DNA from: Lacinutrix algicola
Lineage (GTDB): Bacteria; Bacteroidota; Bacteroidia; Flavobacteriales; Flavobacteriaceae
Direction of reading: 5' to 3'
DNA length: 64,000 nucleotides
Assembly: GCF_001418085.1 (NCBI RefSeq)
Contig: NZ_LIQH01000027.1
Span: 172,718-236,717, forward strand
The notes beneath the pieces are model-generated. The model ran no database searches, was not told the origin of the DNA, and saw nothing but the letters and a program-made list of their open reading frames with translations. How positions within the stretch are numbered: the first letter of the stretch is position 1; each line of letters starts with the position of its first letter. The position numbers were made by a program, and so were the translations under genes. Positions 1 to 8,828 of the stretch are shown in pieces.

Positions 1-955
1 GTGCAAGATAGGTTACGTCTTCAATTAAATTTGCTTCTTGATCGAAAACCTCAATAAAAGCATTTCCTATTGCTTTACGTTTTTCTTCTGGATCGCTCTT
101 TCCTGCTAGTGCATCCAAAAAGCGTGCCGAAGCATCTACACCTTTAACGTTTAAGCCCATACCTTTGTATTGCTCTAATACGTCTGTAAATTCGTTTTTA
201 CGTAATAAACCGTTGTTTACGAAGATACAATATAGATTTTCGCCAATGGCTTTATGCAATAACATGGCTGCTACCGAAGAATCTACTCCTCCAGATAAAC
301 CTAGTACCACTTTATCGGTTCCTATTTTTTCTTGTAATGCTTCTACCGTTTCACCTACAAATGCATTTGGTGTCCAATCTGGATTTACATTTGCAATGTC
401 TACTAAAAAGTTTTCTAGTAATTGTTTTCCATCTGTTGAGTGGTAAACTTCTGGATGAAACTGAATAGCGTATGTAATTTCGCCTTCTATTTTGTACGCT
501 GCATTTTTAACATCGTGCGTACTTGCTAATAATTTACCGTTGGTTGGCAAACTTTTAATTGTATCACTATGGCTCATCCACACTTGACTTCCTGCAGATA
601 TGTTTTTTAAAAACGCATCTTCTTCTACAAAACTTAAGTTTGCACGGCCGTATTCTCTAGTATTAGATTCGGCAACTTCTCCACCAGAAAAGTGTGCTAA
701 ATACTGAGCACCATAACAAACTGCAAGCATTGGTTTTACACCACGAATACCTTTTAGCTCTGGATGAAAAGCATCATCAGACCTAACAGACATTGGGCTT
801 CCCGAAAGAATAACCGCCTTATAGTCGTCTAAATTGTTTGGAATTTTATTGAATGGAAATATCTCTGAATAGATATTTAATTCTCTAACTCTACGCGCAA
901 TAAGTTGTGTGTATTGCGATCCGAAATCTAAAATAAGTACTTTGTCGTGTTGCAT
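1..955 (-). CDS. guaA: GMP synthase (glutamine-hydrolysing), N-terminal part, cut by window edge
   Basis: Makes GMP from XMP, ATP and glutamine in purine synthesis. About 318 of the usual roughly 510 residues are present; the C-terminal part lies beyond base 1. A class I glutamine amidotransferase domain comes first, with the nucleophile in CYGAQ (Cys about 80) and the His/Glu pair in FHPEV (about 166-170). The ATP-pyrophosphatase loop SGGVDSS follows at about 221-227. The start ATG sits three bases after a strong -7 box, so the transcript is probably leaderless or nearly so. bshC lies upstream on the same strand. Identification is firm; only the truncation by the window is odd. Confidence 0.96.
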   Translation of the reverse strand, partial: MQHDKVLILDFGSQYTQLIARRVRELNIYSEIFPFNKIPNNLDDYKAVILSGSPMSVRSDDAFHPELKGIRGVKPMLAVCYGAQYLAHFSGGEVAESNTREYGRANLSFVEEDAFLKNISAGSQVWMSHSDTIKSLPTNGKLLASTHDVKNAAYKIEGEITYAIQFHPEVYHSTDGKQLLENFLVDIANVNPDWTPNAFVGETVEALQEKIGTDKVVLGLSGGVDSSVAAMLLHKAIGENLYCIFVNNGLLRKNEFTDVLEQYKGMGLNVKGVDASARFLDALAGKSDPEEKRKAIGNAFIEVFDQEANLIEDVTYLA

Positions 956-958
956 ACG

Positions 959-966
959 CAAAAATA
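959..966 (-). promoter_or_regulatory. -7 promoter box of guaA
   Basis: TATTTTTG fits the Bacteroidota -7 consensus TAnnTTTG. It ends only three bases before the guaA ATG, which leaves almost no 5' leader. No clear -33 TTG was seen. Confidence 0.55.
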
Positions 967-1010
967 GTAATAGATTTCTAAATTACGAATGCAGAATTGT
1001 GAATTTTGAA

Positions 1011-2606
1011 TTAAATTGTTAACACTGTAAACTCTCCTTTTAATGGCTCTAAGTTTTTTACTAATTCTGGAATTAATTCTGTCCCAAACTCAAGGTAAAG
1101 CTCACTAAAATTGGTATTTCGCTCTTGTAAACTGTTATTAGGAAATAGTTGATTTTGAAGATCTGTCATGCGCTCGACCTGATCTTTTAGTTTTCTTTTT
1201 TGAGCTGTTAACAATCTTTTTTCAAGATTTACTAAACCATTAACTTGTTTTTTCTCTTGTGCAGAAACTGCTCCAACAAAAGAATCGTCGGTTTGCTTAG
1301 CCAATTCGTATAAATCTTTAAACTGATTTTTTAAATGATTTATTTGTTCTGAAAAATCGATATCGATATTAGAAATCGTTCTTACTTTTTTATTTATGAA
1401 AGACTCTCTTTTTAAGAAAATGTCTTTGTTCGAGATGTTTAACTTTACTAATTTATCGGCTTGCTGCTTGGTTTTTATTAACACCGAATTACGCAGCAGC
1501 AACATAGGAAACACCACGTTATGAGCCTCGAAATTAGATTTTAATTGAAACCAATAGGCTAATTCTCCTCCTCCTCCAATATAACATAGGTTTGGTAAGA
1601 TTACTTCTTGATATAATGGTCTTAAAATTACATTTGGCGAAAAATGTTCTGGGAAGTCATGGACTTCTTTTAGTATCTCACTCTTACTCCAACTTATATT
1701 TGTGTTTAAAACTTTATATATACCGTTTTCTAAAACTATACGTTCTCTTATATTTTTGGTTATATAAAAAAGATTTATTGCTCTTGGATTTACTTGTATT
1801 CCAAAATCTAAAGCTTCTATTTTAGCATTTGTTTCTAGAACTTTTTGTTCTGAAATTTGCTCTATTAATTCCTTTTCTACATGCGGAATAAATAATTGCT
1901 TTAATTCTTTATTATTAGCTTCAACAATTACTAAACCATAGTCTGCAAATAAATTGTTTGCTATATATTTAGTTGCTTTTGCTAGATTATCGTGTTTTAA
2001 ATAAGCGTTTTTAAAAAGTTTTCGAAGTGTATCGGCATTTCTTCCAACACCTAATTCTTTAGAAAAAGTATTGAAAACTTCTTCTAATCCTTGGGTATTA
2101 AGCTCTCCAACTGCTCCAGATGCGTCTCTATTCCATTGTATTTTTTTTCCTTTAAAATTGAAATAGTTTATTTCATCGAAATCATGATCTTCGGAAGCCA
2201 TCCAATAGATAGGGACAAAATTATTTTCGGGATATTCAGCTTTTAATTGCTTTGCTAAATTTATAGTGGATACAATTTTATGTAAAAAATATAATGGTCC
2301 AGTAAATAAATTTAACTGGTGACCTGTAGTTACTGTAAATGTTTTACTGTCTTTAAGCGCTGTAATATTATCTAAAGTGGCTTGAGAAGCTTCAGTGTTT
2401 TTATATTGTTTTTTTAAAACATCAACTAAAATAGTTCTTGTTTCTTGCTTAAAAGAAGTACTTTTTTCTTCTATTTGAGCTTTAAAATTTTCTAGCTTAG
2501 GAAAACGATTATAGAATGGCTTTAGCGTTTCAGCTTCAGCTAAATAATCACAAATAAGTTGAGAAAAATATCCAGTGTCTTTAAACGAAATACAGTCTGA
2601 TGGCAT
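1011..2606 (-). CDS. bshC: Bacillithiol biosynthesis cysteine-adding enzyme BshC
   Basis: Predicted to add cysteine to glucosaminyl-malate, the last step of bacillithiol synthesis, in the cytoplasm. The 531-residue length is normal for BshC. Recognisable family segments are TVTTGHQLNLFTGPLYFLHK near residue 95, the PIYWMASEDHDFDEI stretch near 133, and a helical/coiled-coil C-terminal half with many Lys, Gln and Leu. No signal peptide is present. It lies just upstream of guaA with a 55-base gap that holds a separate guaA promoter, so co-transcription is not required. The other bsh genes are not in the window. Family assignment is confident; activity is inferred. Confidence 0.9.
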   Translation of the reverse strand: MPSDCISFKDTGYFSQLICDYLAEAETLKPFYNRFPKLENFKAQIEEKSTSFKQETRTILVDVLKKQYKNTEASQATLDNITALKDSKTFTVTTGHQLNLFTGPLYFLHKIVSTINLAKQLKAEYPENNFVPIYWMASEDHDFDEINYFNFKGKKIQWNRDASGAVGELNTQGLEEVFNTFSKELGVGRNADTLRKLFKNAYLKHDNLAKATKYIANNLFADYGLVIVEANNKELKQLFIPHVEKELIEQISEQKVLETNAKIEALDFGIQVNPRAINLFYITKNIRERIVLENGIYKVLNTNISWSKSEILKEVHDFPEHFSPNVILRPLYQEVILPNLCYIGGGGELAYWFQLKSNFEAHNVVFPMLLLRNSVLIKTKQQADKLVKLNISNKDIFLKRESFINKKVRTISNIDIDFSEQINHLKNQFKDLYELAKQTDDSFVGAVSAQEKKQVNGLVNLEKRLLTAQKRKLKDQVERMTDLQNQLFPNNSLQERNTNFSELYLEFGTELIPELVKNLEPLKGEFTVLTI

Positions 2607-2736
2607 ATATAATTGATAAGTATGTGTAAATATAAGATTCTTTATACTAAGTAGACTCTTAAAATTAACATAAAAAGCGAGTGGAAATATGTTAAAAACA
2701 ACTAACTTTAAATGGTATTTTTATACACTAAAAATT

Positions 2737-3996
2737 ATGAAAAACTTAAATATTAGTCCGTTAAATCAAAGAATTACTACTGTTGTCTTTTTACTAATAT
2801 CCTGTCTTTGCTTCTCGCAAAACAGTTTAGAATACAAAGGAAAAGTTATTGATACAGATTCTAATAAAGCATTAGGGTTGGCAGATTTAATTATTATTGG
2901 CACCAATATTAGTACCGTAACTAATAACGAAGGAGAGTTTTTACTTAAAGTCCCAATTGCACATAAAGACAAAGCTGTTTTAGTCTCTTATTTAGGGTAT
3001 AAAAAATTACAAATACCACTTTCTGAATTAAAGAAAAAAAACTCTAAAATAGAACTAATTGTAGCAGCAACTGTATTAGCGCAAATAGATGTTAATGCTC
3101 CTAAAGATGCAGAAACATTAGTAAAAAAGACGTTAAGCTTAAAAGCTGAAAATTATTTAAATGCAGAAACTGTTATGACTAGTTTCTATAGAGAAACGAT
3201 TAAGAAAAGAAACAAGAACGCATCACTTTCTGAAGCTGTTTTAGAAATACACAAACAACCTTACACTACAAATAAAAAAGATGCTATTAAGCTAATTAAA
3301 GCACGAAAAAATACTGACTACACTAGATTAGATACTTTAGCCTTAAAATTACAAGGCGGCCCTTTTAGTGCATTACATACAGACATTATTAAATACCCTG
3401 AGTACATTTTTAATAACGAAGATTTTAAAGATTATAATTTTAGTTTTAGTAAGTCTACGCAAATAAATAACAAATTAGTTTTTGTTGTGAGTTTTGTGCA
3501 AAAGGAGAATATTACAAGACCAATGTATTATGGTAAGCTCTATATTGATGCCGAAGATTACGCTTTAACAAGTGCTGTATATAATCTTAATGTAAGTAAT
3601 AGAGAGCAAGCAAGCGCACTATTTGTAAAAAAGAAACCTAGTAAAGCTACCGTATATCCTAGCGAAGCTTCCTTTCGTGTAAACTACAGAGTTAAAGATG
3701 GTAAATGGTATTTTGGCTACAGCAACATCTTTTTAACCTTTAAAGTTAAATGGGATAATAGATTGTTTAATAGCCGTTATACCTTACATAGTGAGATGGC
3801 AATTACAGATTGGAATAACAACACTACGGAGTTTGTTAACAGACCAAAAAACAGATTAAAACACCATACTATTTTAGCCGATGAAGCCTCAGGTTTCTCC
3901 GATCCTGAGTTTTGGGGAGAATACAATATTATTGAACCCGAAAAATCTATTGAATCTGCTATTAAGAAAATTAATAAACACCTGAAAAAATCTTAA
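2737..3996 (+). CDS. Exported protein with carboxypeptidase-regulatory-like domain
   Basis: The chosen ATG gives a signal peptide ending in CFSQ; an earlier in-frame ATG at 2689 would add 16 residues before it and is less likely. After the signal comes a carboxypeptidase D regulatory-like beta-sandwich (about residues 30-115, with the typical pattern KGKVIDTDSNKALGLADLII and GEFLLKVP). The remaining roughly 300 residues resemble the outer-membrane-associated proteins that follow this domain in Bacteroidota and have no clear catalytic motif. It is divergent from bshC and convergent with the next gene, with a one-base gap. Probably periplasmic or outer-membrane associated; the function is unknown. 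Confidence 0.75.
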   Translation: MKNLNISPLNQRITTVVFLLISCLCFSQNSLEYKGKVIDTDSNKALGLADLIIIGTNISTVTNNEGEFLLKVPIAHKDKAVLVSYLGYKKLQIPLSELKKKNSKIELIVAATVLAQIDVNAPKDAETLVKKTLSLKAENYLNAETVMTSFYRETIKKRNKNASLSEAVLEIHKQPYTTNKKDAIKLIKARKNTDYTRLDTLALKLQGGPFSALHTDIIKYPEYIFNNEDFKDYNFSFSKSTQINNKLVFVVSFVQKENITRPMYYGKLYIDAEDYALTSAVYNLNVSNREQASALFVKKKPSKATVYPSEASFRVNYRVKDGKWYFGYSNIFLTFKVKWDNRLFNSRYTLHSEMAITDWNNNTTEFVNRPKNRLKHHTILADEASGFSDPEFWGEYNIIEPEKSIESAIKKINKHLKKS

Positions 3997-3997
3997 T

Positions 3998-4690
3998 TTA
4001 AAGGTATTCGCTATACTGAAGCACTCTAAAATCGAACGTATTAAATTTAGGATTAGTAGCTTTAAGTTGTTTATATAATGGATTACTGCCTATAGAAATA
4101 TTTGCTGCTCCAGAAGACGAAGTTAACGAGACTGTTTTAATAATTCTATTCTTGCTTTGTAGAGATTCTATACTGCATTCTGAATGACATACTAACTCAA
4201 ACTGATGAACTCTTGGTGTTTCGTTTGAAACCAATTCTAGCTTTATATTGTAGTCTTTTATATGTTTTCTAAAGAAATACTCTGGACCATTTTTAGATTT
4301 TCCGCCAATAAATATAATTGTTTCTATACTTGGATATTGTTTTATATAACCAATTACATCGCGAAGTATAATGTTTTGCATTCCAATATCTGATGCATCA
4401 ATTTTCTCACGTTCACAACTTTCTACAATATCGCAAACACCAATTTTGTGTTTAATTAAAAAATCTTGTCTTTGTTTAATTGCTTCGCTAGATTGATCGT
4501 AACGCAAATTAAGATTATGAATCTTCTCTATAAACAACCACAAACTATTATAATAACTACCATAACAGAAATTTACATCTTTCTCTAAAAGATTTCCTGT
4601 AGTAAATCTTGGCGGTGGCAACGTACCAACAATAAGCTTTTTTGTGTCGTTTTTTATGAATGGTTTATATGGATGTTTGTGTTGAAACAT
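3998..4690 (-). CDS. Uracil-DNA glycosylase superfamily protein with an in-frame repeat insertion
   Basis: The N-terminal segment LIVGTLPPPRF and the C-terminal LTSSSGAANISIG resemble the two active-site motifs of the uracil-DNA glycosylase fold, so a base-excision role or a related non-catalytic role is likely. The core motif is not canonical and the substrate cannot be named. Residues about 168-184 (VCHSECSIESLQSKNR) look foreign. They interrupt the strand leading into the second motif, and they are encoded by a sequence resembling the dispersed intergenic repeats common in Bacteroidota. The frame stays open. The gene is convergent with its upstream neighbour, and a long inverted repeat lies just before its start. 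Confidence 0.68.
   Translation of the reverse strand: MFQHKHPYKPFIKNDTKKLIVGTLPPPRFTTGNLLEKDVNFCYGSYYNSLWLFIEKIHNLNLRYDQSSEAIKQRQDFLIKHKIGVCDIVESCEREKIDASDIGMQNIILRDVIGYIKQYPSIETIIFIGGKSKNGPEYFFRKHIKDYNIKLELVSNETPRVHQFELVCHSECSIESLQSKNRIIKTVSLTSSSGAANISIGSNPLYKQLKATNPKFNTFDFRVLQYSEYL
4163..4190. repeat. Putative dispersed repeat inserted in a coding region
   Basis: Read on the minus strand the segment begins TGTCATTCAGAATGCAG and continues TATAGAATCT. It recalls the TGTCATTCxGAA...GGAATCT repeats I know from Bacteroidota intergenic regions. It is read through as CHSECSIES within the glycosylase-like protein. No second copy lies in this window, so the family link rests on memory. Confidence 0.45.
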
Positions 4691-4693
4691 ATA

Positions 4694-4777
4694 TTTCCTG
4701 CGAAGGCAGAAATCTTTTTAAATTATTCTCTTGCTAAGCATTTGCTTTTTTTTAGTGGATTCCTGACTTCGCAGGAA
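4694..4777. repeat. Inverted repeat pair of the TTCCTGCGAAG type
   Basis: The left arm, TTCCTGCGAAGGCAGAAATC, and the reverse complement of the right arm (4758-4777) agree at 18 of 20 positions, with 43 bases between the arms. Each arm is itself partly palindromic (CTGCGAAGGCAG). It fills most of the gap between two minus-strand genes. Related cores occur near 27369 and 43778. It is probably a REP-like dispersed element; a transcript could fold it into a long hairpin. Confidence 0.6.
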
Positions 4778-4812
4778 GGACTACAAATCATTTAACACAC
4801 TTACTAGAAATA

Positions 4813-5535
4813 TTATAGTGTTTTTAACAGCTTCTCAACTTCGTTGATTGTTGCTCTGTATTTGCTTTTGTTAGGCTTTGTCATGTGTTGAGATTCTATT
4901 GTTATTTCGCTAAGAATCTCTTTTGCTGCTTCAATTTTATCACTTTCAATATAAAATTTAGCCAATACTAAACGTTCGCTATAGTTTGAATAGCGTTGAT
5001 CTATCGCTTTTAAATATTTTTCGGCAGCTTCAGACTGTCCTGTTTTATCTAATGCTAGTCCGTAGATAAATTCTGATTTCGATTTACTAAATTCCGGGTG
5101 CTTCTTTAGTTCTTCCGCGTAAGCGATTGTTTTGTTATAATCTTTTAAACTATAGTAAGCAGCTATTAATTTTTCTAATATGAAATACTTATTCTGAGTT
5201 TCGTCTTTTAAAGCGACTTCGTAATGCGTGATTGCATTTTTAAAATCTTTCATTTCGAACAAAGCATCTGCCAGCTCTAATCTGTTTTGAAAGGTTTCGG
5301 AAAACTGAAGTTTCTTCTCTAGGTCCTTAACGCGTTTTGTTGGTATTAAAACCGATGTTAAGTTTTCTTTTATAATTGCAGCATCACGCTTATTATAAAC
5401 CTGAGTAATTAGGTATATAATTGAACCAATTGCTGGCACAAATAAGATAAGAAATATCCAATAATATTGGTTTCTATTCTTAATTACATGATAAATACAA
5501 AATACTTGTAGTGCAACAATTAGGTAATAATACAT
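4813..5535 (-). CDS. Membrane-anchored TPR protein with PLDc_N-like N-terminus
   Basis: Two hydrophobic segments (about residues 2-17 and 24-45) resemble the short N-terminal membrane domain of cardiolipin-synthase-like proteins. A charged linker and then about four degenerate TPR-like helical pairs follow (residues 80-225, e.g. LADALFEMKDFKNAITHYEVAL). No phospholipase D HKD motif is present, so it is not a synthase. It probably sits in the inner membrane with the TPR part in the cytoplasm as a protein-binding platform. No operon partner is evident. The function is unknown. Confidence 0.65.
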   Translation of the reverse strand: MYYYLIVALQVFCIYHVIKNRNQYYWIFLILFVPAIGSIIYLITQVYNKRDAAIIKENLTSVLIPTKRVKDLEKKLQFSETFQNRLELADALFEMKDFKNAITHYEVALKDETQNKYFILEKLIAAYYSLKDYNKTIAYAEELKKHPEFSKSKSEFIYGLALDKTGQSEAAEKYLKAIDQRYSNYSERLVLAKFYIESDKIEAAKEILSEITIESQHMTKPNKSKYRATINEVEKLLKTL

Positions 5536-5620
5536 TAGTTAAAATTAGTTTAAAGCTCTAAATATAGTAAAGAAAGCCTCAAAATATTAGTATCTTCAAG
5601 GAAACCAATAACAAAATTAA

Positions 5621-5752
5621 ATGGGAAGAGGAGATAAAAAGACAAAACGCGGAAAAATTAATAGAGGAACTCACGGTGTGAGAAGACCTAAAATTAAAAA
5701 ACGTGTTAGACCAGAAACCAAAATTGAAATTACTAAAAAAATTAAGCCTTAA
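5621..5752 (+). CDS. 30S ribosomal protein bTHX
   Basis: A 43-residue, very basic protein beginning MGRGDKKTKRGKI, with TXGVRRPK-type sequence following (GTHGVRRPK). This is the pattern of the small-subunit protein THX, which binds 16S rRNA at the head of the 30S subunit. Its stop codon is immediately followed by the stop codon of the convergent yaaA gene. The ATG lies about 20 bases after a short A-rich leader. Confidence 0.85.
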   Translation: MGRGDKKTKRGKINRGTHGVRRPKIKKRVRPETKIEITKKIKP

Positions 5753-6511
5753 TTATCTAGTAAAAATAAGATGATTTTCGGTTGAAAGCTCATCGCTTAA
5801 ACCATAACCTTCGGTTGTAAATCCTTTTAAATCGTCTATTGTTTGTGCATTAGTGTCTACAATATATCTAGCCATTAATCCTCTTGCTAGTTTAGCATAG
5901 AAGGCAACAATTTTATATTTACCATCTTTAAATTCTTTAAAATCTACAGTTATAACTGGCACTTTTAACGCCTTTACATCTATAGCTTTAAAATATTCTT
6001 TACTTGCTAAATTTACAAAAACCTCATCGTCTTCTAATTCTTTATTTAAAGCGGTTACCACATCTTTTTTCCAGAATTCGTAAAGGTTCTTTTTTGTTGC
6101 AATTGGTAATTTTGTACCCATTTCCAATCTATACGCTTGCATTAAATCTAATGGTTTTAAAACACCATATAAACCGGAAAGGATCCTTACTTTATCTTGT
6201 AGTACTTCTATTTTATCTGCCGGTATTGTATAAGCATCTAAACCTCTATAAACATCACCACTAAAAGCATAAACTGCTTGCCTTGCATTGTCTTTAGTAA
6301 ATGGTAATTGCCAATCTTGATTACGCTCGTAGTTAAGTTGCCCTAAAGCATCACTAACATGCATTAATTCTGAAATTGCCTTAGCGGACTTCTTTTTAAG
6401 CACTTTGCTAATACGCTCTGACTGATTTAAAAATTGAGCTTCGGTTGTTTTTTCTGTTGGTAATTTACTTTCAAAATCTAAAGATTTTGCTGGTGACAAT
6501 ACTAGTTTCAT
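5753..6511 (-). CDS. yaaA: Peroxide stress protein YaaA (UPF0246/DUF328)
   Basis: A 252-residue protein beginning MKLVLSPAKSLDFES, the hallmark start of YaaA. It also has the family segments VYRGLDAYT, ILSGLYGVLKPLD and MQAYRLEMG. In E. coli YaaA lowers free iron during peroxide stress and binds DNA; the same role here is inferred. It is a cytoplasmic protein of normal length. It is convergent with the bTHX gene with no gap. Confidence 0.93.
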   Translation of the reverse strand: MKLVLSPAKSLDFESKLPTEKTTEAQFLNQSERISKVLKKKSAKAISELMHVSDALGQLNYERNQDWQLPFTKDNARQAVYAFSGDVYRGLDAYTIPADKIEVLQDKVRILSGLYGVLKPLDLMQAYRLEMGTKLPIATKKNLYEFWKKDVVTALNKELEDDEVFVNLASKEYFKAIDVKALKVPVITVDFKEFKDGKYKIVAFYAKLARGLMARYIVDTNAQTIDDLKGFTTEGYGLSDELSTENHLIFTR

Positions 6512-6596
6512 AAATTCTTTTTTCTACTACGAATTTACAATAATATGAGTGCTTTTAAAATACCATTAACAAAGATTTATTCTATTCTAAAATAGG

Positions 6597-7748
6597 CTAT
6601 TCTAATTTTCGCTCAGGATATGCTACTGCCTCTCCTTTAGAAATAAAGACTAAAGCATCAAAGTGTTTAAACCAATTGGTTTTATGCTTATTTAAATTAA
6701 ACATTCCCACATACTCTTTGTCTTTGTATTCAGGATTATCGCTAATAAGCTGCTTAGAATCTATAAAATAATTTTTATCAATTGAAGGTAAAAAATGAAG
6801 TAAATTATTCTCGTCCTTACTCATTTTCTCTAACCATTTAGGTTTTCTCCATTGCGCAAAAACAGATGAAACAGCAATATGATAAGAAATATCAGGATTT
6901 AAATTTACAAATTGACTGCCCATGGTTTGACCTTTCATAAACTTATATTCATGCTTTGCCATATGTGCATTTGCTAACCAAACAATAAACTTTTTCTCAG
7001 GATTTGTTTTAATAAGAAAGTCTAGATTTCTAGCCATTTGGCGATCTCTAATTGGTATTCCCTTGTTATTACTTTTGTGTGTTGAATTTATTAAAATATC
7101 ACTTTTGTAACTTTCTAAGAATTGAAACCAAAGCTTATCTTCAATAACTTTATTGTCTTTTAATAGCCTTTCTACTTCACGGAGCAAATAGGCTAAATTA
7201 TCTTTACCAACTACTTTATTAGCCTTTTTTCTGTTTTTGATATAGATTTCTGTTGTTTTTATAAAGTTTTCATCAAAATCAATAACATTAGTCTTTAAAA
7301 ACTCTTCTAATTTAATTGCGAAATTATTTTGAGTATAAATAGAATACAGTTGATTATCGAAGCCCCAAATAGTAACGTTATGCTCTTTTAAAAATTCAAA
7401 AAGTGCTTTGCACTGTATTGAACCTGACCAAAAATAGAATAAATCACTTTTATTGTGATTGAAATAAAGTGCAAAAAAATCACTCTCGAAAGCAATATTT
7501 TTATATCCTTTTTCTAACACTAAATACTTTACAAATTCTGTTTTAGCTAAAAAATCTGATCCAAAGCTATGTTGTGCTTCTCCTAAAAACACAACTTTTT
7601 TATCAGTTAAATTATTATCGATTACATCTTTAACATCTCTAGTTAAAAGATTTTGCATGGAATCTAACTCGTAAATATTCTTATCTAATTGAGCTAAAAC
7701 AGAATTTAAACCCAAAACTATAAAAAATATTGCTACAACCTTCCTCAT
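6597..7748 (-). CDS. Exported erythromycin-esterase-like hydrolase
   Basis: A signal peptide (about residues 1-19, ending VLAQ) precedes a domain with the EreA/ChaN-like pattern: VVFLGEAQHSFGSDFLAKTE near residue 50 (Glu and His expected in the active site) and NIAFESDFF near 83. WGFDNQ and WLANAHMAKHEY follow; the second His of the family is probably in NAHMAKHE (about 262). The length of 383 is near normal. The likely location is the periplasm. True macrolide resistance should not be assumed, since most homologues in this phylum have unknown substrates. Confidence 0.75.
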   Translation of the reverse strand: MRKVVAIFFIVLGLNSVLAQLDKNIYELDSMQNLLTRDVKDVIDNNLTDKKVVFLGEAQHSFGSDFLAKTEFVKYLVLEKGYKNIAFESDFFALYFNHNKSDLFYFWSGSIQCKALFEFLKEHNVTIWGFDNQLYSIYTQNNFAIKLEEFLKTNVIDFDENFIKTTEIYIKNRKKANKVVGKDNLAYLLREVERLLKDNKVIEDKLWFQFLESYKSDILINSTHKSNNKGIPIRDRQMARNLDFLIKTNPEKKFIVWLANAHMAKHEYKFMKGQTMGSQFVNLNPDISYHIAVSSVFAQWRKPKWLEKMSKDENNLLHFLPSIDKNYFIDSKQLISDNPEYKDKEYVGMFNLNKHKTNWFKHFDALVFISKGEAVAYPERKLE

Positions 7749-7774
7749 AATATAAACCTACTAACTACATCAAT

Positions 7775-8821
7775 TTAAGCCTCTAAATGCGTACTATAAC
7801 CTCTCCACTTCTCTATACATTCATGCATGTCTTGAGGTATTGGAGCTTCAAAACTCATAAACTCATTTGTTACTGGATGTACAAAACCTAATGTTTTAGC
7901 ATGTAGTGCTTGACGTGGTAATATTTTAAAACAGTTATCTACAAATTGCTTGTATTTGGTAAATGTTGTTCCTTTTAAAATACGCTCACCACCATAACGC
8001 TCATCGTTAAATAAAGTGTGCCCAATGTGTTTCATGTGCACACGAATTTGGTGTGTTCTACCAGTTTCTAGCTTACAAGCCACTAAAGTTACATAAGTTA
8101 AACGCTCTAAAACTTTATAATGTGTTACTGCGTGTCTACCTTTATCTGCATCATCATCAAAAAACACTGTGTTTTGTAATCGGTTTTTAGGATGACGCCC
8201 AATGTTACCTTCTATAGTACCTTCGTCTTCTTGCATATTTCCCCAAACAATAGCAACATACTCGCGTTCGCTAGTTTTGTCTTTAAATTGCTTAGATAAA
8301 TGTGCCATTGCTTTTTCGGTTTTAGCAACAACTAATAGTCCACTAGTGTCTTTATCTATTCTATGTACTAATCCAGGTCTATCACTAGAATTTTTAGGCA
8401 AGTTTTCAAAGTGATAAATTAATCCGTTAATTAAAGTTCCAGAATAGTTTCCATGTCCTGGATGCACTACAATTCCTGCAGGTTTATTAACTACCAAAAG
8501 TGTTTCGTCTTCGTAAACGATGTCTAAAGGCATATCTTCTCCAACCAATAAGTTTTCGAAAGGAGGATGCGATAGTAGTACTCTTATTTTATCTTCTGGC
8601 TTAACCTTATAGTTAGATTTTACTGCGATGTCGTTTACGTAAATATGTCCGTCTTTAGCTGCTGCTTGAATTTTACTTCTAGTTGCATTTTCGACTTTAT
8701 TCATAAGCCATTTATCTATACGTAAAGGTGACTGCCCTTTATCTGCTATAAATGCGTGGTGCTCGTAAACTGTTTCTCCAGCTTCGTTTTGCTCTGGTAA
8801 TTGTGGTGTATATTTATCCAT
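7775..8821 (-). CDS. rluD: RluA-family 23S rRNA pseudouridine synthase
   Basis: An S4 RNA-binding domain (about residues 30-90, SPLRIDKWLMNKVENATRS) is followed by the RluA catalytic domain. The signature RPGLVHRIDKDTSGLLVVAK (about 148-167) holds the catalytic Asp, and GRTHQIRVHMKHIGHTLFND closes the fold. The domain order and the 348-residue length fit RluD, which modifies helix 69 of 23S rRNA; RluC specificity cannot be excluded. It sits seven bases after the PASTA protein gene and is probably in the same transcript, an order frequent in flavobacteria. Confidence 0.88.
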   Translation of the reverse strand: MDKYTPQLPEQNEAGETVYEHHAFIADKGQSPLRIDKWLMNKVENATRSKIQAAAKDGHIYVNDIAVKSNYKVKPEDKIRVLLSHPPFENLLVGEDMPLDIVYEDETLLVVNKPAGIVVHPGHGNYSGTLINGLIYHFENLPKNSSDRPGLVHRIDKDTSGLLVVAKTEKAMAHLSKQFKDKTSEREYVAIVWGNMQEDEGTIEGNIGRHPKNRLQNTVFFDDDADKGRHAVTHYKVLERLTYVTLVACKLETGRTHQIRVHMKHIGHTLFNDERYGGERILKGTTFTKYKQFVDNCFKILPRQALHAKTLGFVHPVTNEFMSFEAPIPQDMHECIEKWRGYSTHLEA

Positions 8822-8828
8822 TTAAAAT

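Noticed and set aside
6597..7748. Macrolide resistance gene
   Set aside because: Only the fold-level motifs of the erythromycin esterase family are visible; an exported chromosomal copy with no resistance context does not support that function.
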